From: Oscillospiraceae bacterium
GTDB lineage: Bacteria > Bacillota_A > Clostridia > Oscillospirales > Ruminococcaceae
Direction of reading: 5' to 3'
Assembly (NCBI GenBank): GCA_017440445.1
Contig: JAFSHE010000133.1
Span: forward strand, 1 to 5,670
Length of the DNA: 5,670 nucleotides
Part shown: in pieces, positions 1-5,032 of the stretch
How positions within the stretch are numbered: the stretch's first letter is position 1
Layout: each line of letters starts with the position of its first letter
The notes under the pieces: model-generated
Seen by the model: only the letters and a program-made list of their open reading frames with translations
Databases searched by the model: none
Told to the model about the DNA's origin: nothing
Program-made: the position numbers and the translations under genes

Positions 1-464
1 GATCTCGCTTCATCCACATTAATAGTACCCTGAAGCTCGCAGGAACCCTCACGTCCGCTGGAGCCTGTAAACAGCTCAATATAAAGTCTGTTTCCGCGGA
101 TAGCATAACGTGCGATATCACCTACATTTATCGTCTGATCACCCAGAGATATGCCATTGAGCTTATCAGCAAGATCAACATAGAAAGTACCGTTTACATA
201 GGTGAAGTTCGTAGGAAGCTTCCATGCGAAATCCAACGACAGCTGATCGCCTGTCTTGACAACAGTATCTGCTGTAAGTTCTGTTCCGTTTATCTTCACG
301 CTCAGCGCATCAATAGTAAGACCTGCGGTCTCACTGGAGATGGCATCCTCAAATTCAGCCTGTGCAGTAAGCTGAACAGGATCAAGCTCTGAAAACGGAA
401 TACCTGCCATACACTGAACGGCCATGAACATGGCAGTAAGTACGGCAAAAGCTCTTTTTTTCAT
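1..464 (-). CDS. Secreted adhesin/pilin-like protein, N-terminal part (cut by left edge)
   Basis: The frame is open from ATG at 464 to the left edge, giving 154 residues without a stop. A TGGAGG ribosome site at 472-477 lies 7 nt before the ATG and fixes the start. The N-terminus is a Sec-type signal peptide: MKKR, a hydrophobic stretch at about residues 5-24, and a likely cleavage after AQA (residues 34-36). C18 is not in a proper lipobox, so a lipoprotein is unlikely. Residues about 50-154 are beta-rich, with KINGTEL, a GDQLSLDFAWKLP stretch and later YAIRGNRLYIEL. This resembles the first Ig-like domain of Gram-positive collagen-binding or SpaA-type pilin adhesins; that match is by pattern only. 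The protein should be exported and perhaps wall-anchored, but the C-terminus with any sorting signal is outside the window. It is transcribed divergently from the pentapeptide gene. Another secreted beta-sandwich protein is possible. Confidence 0.7.
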   Translation of the reverse strand, partial: MKKRAFAVLTAMFMAVQCMAGIPFSELDPVQLTAQAEFEDAISSETAGLTIDALSVKINGTELTADTVVKTGDQLSLDFAWKLPTNFTYVNGTFYVDLADKLNGISLGDQTINVGDIARYAIRGNRLYIELFTGSSGREGSCELQGTINVDEAR

Positions 465-541
465 AACTGTGCCTCCATTTTTATACTTTTCTGAAAAAGC
501 GTCGTATTTTGAGTAAGTAGACAGAGTTTTCCTATCTTATT

Positions 542-555
542 TACTTTATAAAGTA
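542..555. promoter_or_regulatory. 14-bp perfect palindrome over -10/start of the minus promoter
   Basis: TACTTTATAAAGTA is its own reverse complement. It overlaps the -10 box (552-557) and the predicted transcription start near 545 of the minus-strand promoter. The position would suit a repressor operator, but the sequence is AT-rich and the role is inference. Confidence 0.35.
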
Positions 556-580
556 TATCACACCAACTAACTTTTGTCAA
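552..580 (-). promoter_or_regulatory. Sigma-A promoter for the secreted protein
   Basis: On the minus strand a perfect -35 box TTGACA (575-580) is followed after exactly 17 nt by TATACT (552-557). Transcription would begin near 545, leaving a leader of about 80 nt before the ATG at 464. No riboswitch-like structure was recognised in that leader. Confidence 0.75.
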
Positions 581-601
581 CGGTTATTATTGGCAACTAA
601 C
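564..601. repeat. Direct repeat CAACTAAC, 30 bp apart
   Basis: CAACTAAC occurs at 564-571 and again at 594-601. The 30-bp spacing is close to three helical turns, so a protein bound at both sites would face the same side of the DNA. The first copy lies in the spacer of the minus-strand promoter and the second lies upstream of its -35 box. Function is unknown; chance is possible in AT-rich DNA. Confidence 0.3.
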
Positions 602-631
602 ATGTAAAAAATGCATATCTGCGCATTAAAG

Positions 632-653
632 TGTCAGCTAAAAAAAGTTGACA
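632..653. promoter_or_regulatory. Inverted repeat covering the -35 box of the pentapeptide gene promoter
   Basis: TGTCAGCT (632-639) and AGTTGACA (646-653) are inverted repeats with one mismatch, separated by six A residues. The right arm contains the -35 box TTGACA (648-653). A dimeric regulator binding here would occlude the promoter; this is inference from position only. Confidence 0.35.
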
Positions 654-676
654 TTATCTTGAAAAAAGTGTATAAT
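648..676 (+). promoter_or_regulatory. Perfect consensus sigma-A promoter for the pentapeptide gene
   Basis: TTGACA (648-653), a 17-nt spacer and TATAAT (671-676) match the housekeeping consensus at all twelve positions with ideal spacing. Transcription should start near 683, giving a very short leader of about 22 nt before the ATG at 706. Confidence 0.88.
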
Positions 677-705
677 TCTGATTAAAAAAACTCCATGGAG
701 GCCCT

Positions 706-1311
706 ATGCTGGAAGAAGTACTATGCACCGCTTATGACAATGAAGAATCGATTAATGATGTATCAGCTGAAAACCAACAGGTCGAATACATTAATACTCC
801 TACAATAGATCTTAACAGATGCACATTTATAAATTGCCGCTTTGAAAACTGTGATCTCAGCGGGATATCAATGATAGACTGCAAGCTTGTTGGCTGTACA
901 TTCATCTCATGCAGCTTCAACAAAGCCTATTTCCGTGATACAAAAATATCAGAATGTTCTGCCAGCGGCTGTAACTTTTCAGGCGCACTATTCAGACGAA
1001 CAGTTATAGATGGCGATCATTACAAGTACGCAAACTTCAACGACTGTTCTTTTGAGGAAACACGTATAAAAAGCGCAGATATGTCGGAAAGCGCATTTAT
1101 TCAGGCAAAACTGAAAAAGACATCTTTTTCTGAGGCAATTCTCAACAAAACAGATTTTCTCGGAACAAAACTTAAAGGTATCGACCTGTCTGACTGTCAG
1201 ATCGGTGGAATCATGCTTTCTGACGATCTCAGAGAGCTTAAAGGTGCAAAGATCAGCACAATGCAGGCTGCTGAACTTATTCGTCTTCTTGATATAGAGG
1301 TTGTCATATAA
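706..1311 (+). CDS. Pentapeptide-repeat protein, cysteine-rich
   Basis: This 201-aa protein starts at ATG 706, with TGGAGG at 696-701 only 4 nt upstream. From about residue 35 to 167 it is built of consecutive five-residue units with L/F/I/M at the central position (36, 41, 46 and so on to 166; A86 and Y106 are exceptions). This is the signature of the right-handed quadrilateral beta-helix of pentapeptide-repeat proteins, about 27 units or nearly seven coils. Ten cysteines (39, 44, 49, 59, 64, 69, 84, 89, 114, 164) sit at the inward i-2 position that is usually Ala. Residues 1-30 are acidic and non-repetitive. The C-terminal QAAELIRLLDIEVV segment resembles the closing helix/strand by which Qnr and MfpA proteins dimerise. 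Length is near those gyrase-protecting proteins (about 180-220 aa), but sequence alone does not show that role. No signal peptide or membrane segment is seen. It appears to be a single-gene unit with its own promoter and terminator. Confidence 0.9.
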   Translation: MLEEVLCTAYDNEESINDVSAENQQVEYINTPTIDLNRCTFINCRFENCDLSGISMIDCKLVGCTFISCSFNKAYFRDTKISECSASGCNFSGALFRRTVIDGDHYKYANFNDCSFEETRIKSADMSESAFIQAKLKKTSFSEAILNKTDFLGTKLKGIDLSDCQIGGIMLSDDLRELKGAKISTMQAAELIRLLDIEVVI

Positions 1312-1312
1312 C

Positions 1313-1352
1313 AAAAAGGTATCGGACAGAAATGCCGATACCTTTATTTTTT
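1313..1352. terminator. Bidirectional rho-independent terminator
   Basis: An 11-bp perfect stem, AAAGGTATCGG (1315-1325) with CCGATACCTTT (1335-1345), encloses a 9-nt loop. A T-rich run to 1352 follows on the plus strand, and the A run at 1313-1317 gives a T run on the minus strand. It begins 1 nt after the pentapeptide gene stop and ends at the citrate synthase stop codon, so it serves both convergent genes. Confidence 0.9.
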
Positions 1353-2706
1353 ATCTCTCGTCGATATTTACATAGCCTCTTTCAGGCTTTACGCTTACAT
1401 ATGCAGGGCGGATGATCTTTCCTGCATTCTGTATCTCCTCGATACGGTGAGCGCTCCATCCTGATATTCTGGCAATAGCAAACAGAGGTGTGTAAAGCTC
1501 CGTAGGAAGCTCCAGCATCCTGTATATCAGACCTGAATAGAAGTCCACATTTGCACTGACGCCCTTATACATCCTGCGACGGTCAGCAATTATCTCGGGA
1601 GCCATACGAGCTACCTTTTCGTAGAGGGCAAACTCATCCTCAAAGCCCTTTTCGATAGAAAGCTCCTTTGCACAGGATTTAAGAATATCAGAACGGGGAT
1701 CAGACTTTGAATATATTGCATGTCCTATGCCGTAGATAAGTCCCGCCTTGTCAAATGCATCCTTATTGAGAAGCCTTACAAGATAATCACGTATCTGTCC
1801 GTCATCGGATGTATCGATATTCTCCTTCATATCCTCAAACATACGCACTACCTTGATATTGGCTCCGCCATGACGGGGACCTTTAAGCGAACCAAGTGCC
1901 GCCGCAACAGAGGAATATGTGTCTGTACCCGAGGAAGTTACTACGTGCGTTGTAAACGTTGAGTTATTTCCACCGCCATGCTCCGCATGAAGCACCAGTG
2001 CAAGGTCAAGTATCTTCGCCTCAAGAGGTGTGTACTTTCCGTCCTCACGGAGGAGAGAAAGAATATTCTCCGCAGTGGAAAGCTCAGGTCTCGGAAGATG
2101 TATAAACAGGCTCTTGCCCTGATGATAGTGCTGGAAGGAATGATAGCTGTATACCGCCAGCAGAGGGAATATGGATATAAGCCTCAGACTCTGACGAAGA
2201 ACATTAGCTACCGAAATATCATCGGGATTATCGTCATAGGCATACAATGCCAGAACACTTCTGGAAAGAATATTCATCATATCCCTGCCAGGTGCCTTAA
2301 GTATCATATCACGTACAAAGGAAGTGGGAAGCACACGGTATTCGGCCAGTGCATTTCTGAACTCCTGAAGCTGTTCCCTCGTAGGAAGCTCAGAAAACAG
2401 AAGAAGATATGTGGTCTCCTCAAAACCGAAACGGTCATCATGCTGAAATCCCGCAACAAGCTCTCTTACATTAATTCCCCTGTAATAAAGCTGTCCGTCA
2501 CAGGTTATCTCGTTGCCGTCCTCGTCAAAATCCTTCGCCTTGATACGGGATATCTCAGTAAGTCCCGTAACAACACCGTTTCCGTTTATATCACGCAGTC
2601 CACGGTTTACATTATGCTGCGGATACATTTCGGGAACGATATTATTATTCTCACATGAAAGCTTTGCAAGCTTCTCTATGTATGGAGTTATCTCGGAATA
2701 GTTCAT
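1351..2706 (-). CDS. Citrate synthase
   Basis: This 451-aa enzyme should condense acetyl-CoA with oxaloacetate to citrate, the entry to the oxidative branch leading to 2-oxoglutarate and glutamate. Family residues are all present: H279 in GPRHGGAN, H329 in GIGHAIYSKSDPR and D388 in VSANVDFYSG form the catalytic triad. R338, R413 (ARISGWSAH) and R433 (IIRPAYV) match the citrate-binding arginines. HAEHGGGNNSTF (residues 240-251) is the other family hallmark. At 451 aa it is longer than the roughly 370-430 aa of common bacterial forms, mainly through the N-terminal 75 residues. ATG 2706 is chosen because AAAGGAG (2715-2721) stands 8 nt before it; an in-frame ATG at 2730 would place that site inside the coding region. 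It is monocistronic, divergent from the transporter operon. 2-Methylcitrate synthase is the main alternative, but no propionate gene is nearby. Confidence 0.93.
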   Translation of the reverse strand: MNYSEITPYIEKLAKLSCENNNIVPEMYPQHNVNRGLRDINGNGVVTGLTEISRIKAKDFDEDGNEITCDGQLYYRGINVRELVAGFQHDDRFGFEETTYLLLFSELPTREQLQEFRNALAEYRVLPTSFVRDMILKAPGRDMMNILSRSVLALYAYDDNPDDISVANVLRQSLRLISIFPLLAVYSYHSFQHYHQGKSLFIHLPRPELSTAENILSLLREDGKYTPLEAKILDLALVLHAEHGGGNNSTFTTHVVTSSGTDTYSSVAAALGSLKGPRHGGANIKVVRMFEDMKENIDTSDDGQIRDYLVRLLNKDAFDKAGLIYGIGHAIYSKSDPRSDILKSCAKELSIEKGFEDEFALYEKVARMAPEIIADRRRMYKGVSANVDFYSGLIYRMLELPTELYTPLFAIARISGWSAHRIEEIQNAGKIIRPAYVSVKPERGYVNIDER

Positions 2707-2753
2707 ATAGCATTCTCCTTTCATTTTCAATTAACTAAATGCGTAATAAGATT

Positions 2754-2782
2754 ATTATACACTATTTTTCCAAATAAATCAA
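2754..2782 (-). promoter_or_regulatory. Sigma-A promoter for citrate synthase
   Basis: On the minus strand TTGATT (2777-2782), a 17-nt spacer and a perfect TATAAT (2754-2759) form a good promoter. The start would lie near 2747, about 40 nt before the ATG at 2706. This also puts the alternative ATG at 2730 inside the leader. Confidence 0.75.
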
Positions 2783-2800
2783 TACTTTACTTCGGTATGA

Positions 2801-2833
2801 CAATAAAGTTTTATGCGATATTGACTTTTATTG
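2801..2833. promoter_or_regulatory. Imperfect inverted repeat between the divergent promoters
   Basis: CAATAAAGT (2801-2809) and ACTTTTATTG (2824-2833) are inverted repeats apart from one extra base, with 14 nt between. The right arm overlaps the -35 box of the operon promoter (2821-2826). It might be an operator acting on the operon or on both promoters, but it is AT-rich and the call is weak. Confidence 0.22.
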
Positions 2834-2849
2834 CCAGAAATGCTATAAT
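2821..2849 (+). promoter_or_regulatory. Extended -10 sigma-A promoter of the transporter operon
   Basis: TTGACT (2821-2826), a 17-nt spacer and a perfect TATAAT (2844-2849) are seen, with TGC directly before the -10 box making an extended -10 element. The start would fall near 2856, leaving a leader of about 39 nt, too short for a typical riboswitch. This probably drives all three genes to 4979. Confidence 0.82.
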
Positions 2850-2894
2850 ACTTAATAACCTTACCAGACTTATTATCCCAAAAGGAGGTATAAA

Positions 2895-3452
2895 ATGAAC
2901 AACACAATTACTCTTAACAAAAAGAAACTGGTTGCCAAGGCTTCAACTCTGATTATTGCCATAGCAGGTGCAGTAGCGCTGCCACAGGTATTTCATCTTA
3001 TCGGGTGGATCTCAGGCACAGGAGCGGCTGTCGGTACTGCGCTGCTGCCTATGCATATTCCTGTCCTCCTCGCAGGTTTTATGGCAGGTCCTGTTATCGG
3101 TGGAGTCGCAGGTGTAATCAGCCCCATCATCAGTTTCCTTATTTCAGGAATGCCTGCTGCTGCAATTCTCCCCTTTATGATGATCGAGCTTGGTGTTTAC
3201 GGTCTTACTGCCGGATTACTTTCCCGAACAAAGCTGAACAGCTTTATTTCACTCGTTCTTGCACAGCTCGCAGGACGCATAGCAAGGGCAGCAGCTGTTC
3301 TTATCGCTGTTTATTTCCTCGGAAATTCTCAGCTTACGCCTATGGCTGCTGTTGAATTCATAACAGCAGGTCTTTTCGGAATACTCATACAGTGGGCGCT
3401 TATACCCGCACTCATGCAGCATACGAAGGGACTGAAAAAGCTTTATGAATGA
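2895..3452 (+). CDS. ECF transporter S component (substrate-binding membrane subunit), substrate unknown
   Basis: This 185-aa, very hydrophobic protein has about five or six membrane segments (roughly residues 13-36, 46-66, 67-85, 88-109, 117-141 and 151-173) after a short basic N-terminus. The start is certain: AAAGGAGGT (2881-2889) lies 5 nt before the ATG. Family-like features are the LPMHIPVLLAGFMAGP stretch (51-66), GMP (85-87) and the ELGVYGLTAGLL segment (98-109), which I recognise as an energy-coupling-factor S component of the broad ECF_trnsprt type. The first segment holds small-residue AxxxA spacing (A22/A26, A24/A28) like that used for docking to EcfT. No EcfA or EcfT genes are present, so it would use a shared energizing module encoded elsewhere (group II). 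Such proteins import vitamins or other small molecules; the ligand cannot be told here. Its last 8 bp overlap the DUF1893 gene. Confidence 0.82.
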   Translation: MNNTITLNKKKLVAKASTLIIAIAGAVALPQVFHLIGWISGTGAAVGTALLPMHIPVLLAGFMAGPVIGGVAGVISPIISFLISGMPAAAILPFMMIELGVYGLTAGLLSRTKLNSFISLVLAQLAGRIARAAAVLIAVYFLGNSQLTPMAAVEFITAGLFGILIQWALIPALMQHTKGLKKLYE

Positions 3453-3876
3453 TCTGGAAACAGCAAAAACACATCTAATAAACAGCAATAACACCTTAGT
3501 TTTATGTAAGGGTGATAAGATCATTTCAAGCGAGGAAAAAGGCGTTTCCCCCATGCTGAAGCTCCTGGAAGAAAAGGCAGATCTACATGGTTTCTCCGCT
3601 GCTGACCGTGTTGTTGGGAAGGCCGCTGCTATGCTGTTTTCGCTTGCAGAGGTCAAAGAAATATACGCAGAGGTCATAAGCAGACCTGCTGCGGAATTCC
3701 TTACACAGGCAGGGATACCATTCTCCTACGGAGAAATGACCGAGTATATCATCAACCGCAAAGGTGACGGAAAATGTCCTATGGAGCTTGCCGTGATGGA
3801 TATATCTGACCCCGCAGACGGACATGCTGCTATCATAAAACGTCTTAATGAAATACGAAAGGATAACAAAACATGA
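3445..3876 (+). CDS. DUF1893 family protein (cytidine deaminase-like fold)
   Basis: This 143-aa soluble protein has the look of the DUF1893 family, known structurally from Thermotoga TM1506 and placed in the cytidine deaminase-like fold. Supporting segments are the N-terminal helix and strand pair with [15 protein letters not shown] (16-30), GVSPML (33-38), [11 protein letters not shown] (54-64), the IINRKGDG stretch (102-109) and CPMEL (111-115). The zinc-ligand pattern of true deaminases (HAE or CAE with PCxxC) is not evident, so catalysis as a deaminase is doubtful. The biochemical role of the family is unknown to me. The ATG lies inside the end of the S-component gene (8-bp overlap) with no strong ribosome site, suggesting translational coupling; the stop overlaps the reductase start as ATGA. 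Position between a transporter subunit and a reductase suggests handling of the imported compound, which is inference. Confidence 0.82.
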   Translation: MNDLETAKTHLINSNNTLVLCKGDKIISSEEKGVSPMLKLLEEKADLHGFSAADRVVGKAAAMLFSLAEVKEIYAEVISRPAAEFLTQAGIPFSYGEMTEYIINRKGDGKCPMELAVMDISDPADGHAAIIKRLNEIRKDNKT

Positions 3877-4979
3877 AGAAACTGGGCTTTGGATTTATGA
3901 GACTCCCCCTGCTGGACGGAAACGACCAGACCAGCTTTGACAAGGAGCAGATATGCCGCATGGTCGACTCCTTTATGGAGCAGGGCTTTACATATTTCGA
4001 CACTGCGTACATGTATCACGACGGAAAAAGCGAGAATGTGATCAAAGAAGTGCTTATCGACAGGCATCCCCGTGACAGCTTCCTGCTTGCCACAAAGCTG
4101 CCTACTATGTTCCTTAAGGAAAAAGAGGACATGGAGCGGATATTCAACGAGCAGCTTCAGAAAACAGGAGCGGGCTATTTCGACTACTACCTTCTCCACT
4201 GTCTGAACAAAGAAAATTACGCAACATGCAACCGTCTTGATACATTTGAATTTGCTTTACAGAAGAAAGCCGAAGGTCTTGTCAGAAAGCTTGGTTTTTC
4301 CTACCACGATAATGCGGAGCTTCTTGACGAGATACTTACTGCTCATCCTGAGATGGAATTCGTACAGCTTCAGATAAACTACCTTGACTGGGAGGACGAG
4401 GGTGTACAATCCCGCAAATGCTACGAGGTCGCAAGAAAGCACGGCAAGGATATAATCATTATGGAACCTGTAAAGGGTGGCGCACTTGCAAATCTCCCAC
4501 CTAAGGCAGCAGCACTTCTGAAAAATAAGGAGCCTCAGCTTTCAGTTCCCTCATGGGCTATCCGCTTCGCCGCAAGCTGCGAGGGCGTTATCACGGTTCT
4601 GAGTGGCATGAGCAATATGGAACAGCTTCTCGACAACACAGGTTATATGGCTGATTTCACTCCACTTTCAGCCGAGGAAAAGGAGCTTTGCTTCAAGGCT
4701 GCGGACATCATCAAGGCTGTTCCTTCAATTCCCTGCACTGCTTGTCGCTACTGTGTAGAGGGTTGTCCTATGAACATCCCCATCCCCGAGCTTTTCAAGC
4801 TGTACAACTCTGAAATGCAAAGCGATAATGCAGGTATCTCAACAGACAAGTATAAGGAGCTTACAGACGGACACGGCAAAGCATCAGACTGCATTGCGTG
4901 CGGTCAGTGCGAGGGACATTGTCCACAGCATCTTGAGATAATCAAACTTCTGACGGATGTAACAAAAATGTTTGAGTAA
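3873..4979 (+). CDS. Aldo/keto reductase with C-terminal 4Fe-4S ferredoxin domain
   Basis: This 368-aa protein joins an aldo/keto reductase barrel (about 1-280) to a ferredoxin-like tail (about 283-360), the COG1453-type architecture. The barrel carries the usual tetrad: D43 and Y48 in [14 protein letters not shown]75 in LLATKLP and H109 in DYYLLHC. The tail has two cysteine sets, C288/C291/C294/C298 in a CxxCxxCxxxCP pattern and C340/C343/C346/C350, enough for two [4Fe-4S] clusters. It is therefore predicted to be a cytoplasmic oxidoreductase passing electrons between a substrate, possibly NAD(P)H, and the clusters; the substrate is unknown. The start ATG overlaps the DUF1893 stop by 4 bp, with AAAGGA (3858-3863) 9 nt upstream. 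It is the last gene of the operon and is followed by a strong terminator. Length is normal and no key residue is missing. Confidence 0.92.
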   Translation: MKKLGFGFMRLPLLDGNDQTSFDKEQICRMVDSFMEQGFTYFDTAYMYHDGKSENVIKEVLIDRHPRDSFLLATKLPTMFLKEKEDMERIFNEQLQKTGAGYFDYYLLHCLNKENYATCNRLDTFEFALQKKAEGLVRKLGFSYHDNAELLDEILTAHPEMEFVQLQINYLDWEDEGVQSRKCYEVARKHGKDIIIMEPVKGGALANLPPKAAALLKNKEPQLSVPSWAIRFAASCEGVITVLSGMSNMEQLLDNTGYMADFTPLSAEEKELCFKAADIIKAVPSIPCTACRYCVEGCPMNIPIPELFKLYNSEMQSDNAGISTDKYKELTDGHGKASDCIACGQCEGHCPQHLEIIKLLTDVTKMFE

Positions 4980-4982
4980 CAC

Positions 4983-5014
4983 AAAAAAGGTATCGTTTTT
5001 AAACGATACCTTTT
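4983..5014. terminator. Bidirectional rho-independent terminator
   Basis: AAAAGGTATCGTTT (4985-4998) and AAACGATACCTTTT (5001-5014) are perfect 14-nt inverted repeats separated by TT; the real loop will be a few nt larger. T runs follow on both strands. It lies between the reductase stop (4979) and the stop of the convergent repeat protein (5033), so it can end both transcripts. Its core arm AAAGGTATCG is the same as in the terminator at 1313-1352. Confidence 0.9.
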
Positions 5015-5032
5015 CTCATTATTCAAATATAT

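Noticed and set aside
408..464. Lipoprotein signal at C18 of the secreted protein
   Set aside because: The residues before the cysteine (AVQ) do not fit a lipobox, and a standard AQA cleavage site follows at residues 34-36.
988..1314. A 108-codon minus-strand frame opposite the pentapeptide gene
   Set aside because: The Cys/Phe-rich translation is a mirror of the regular five-residue repeat on the other strand; it would also start inside a terminator region.
1978..2658. A 226-codon open frame on the plus strand, opposite citrate synthase
   Set aside because: It is fully antisense to a gene with complete catalytic motifs, its translation is rich in Lys/Arg/Ile without family resemblance, and no ribosome site stands before it.
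2850..2894. A riboswitch ahead of the ECF S-component gene, as is common for vitamin transporters
   Set aside because: The predicted leader is only about 39 nt and shows no recognisable aptamer or hairpin.
3005..3355. A 116-codon plus-strand frame inside the S-component gene
   Set aside because: It is an out-of-frame reading of a membrane protein gene, rich in Cys, Arg and Tyr, without its own ribosome site.
3445..3876. Calling the DUF1893 protein an active cytidine deaminase
   Set aside because: The fold is related, but the zinc-binding HAE/CAE and PCxxC signatures are not seen.
3249..4199. Several minus-strand frames of 80-157 codons across the operon
   Set aside because: They overlap one another and three well-supported genes, with no ribosome sites or recognisable domains.
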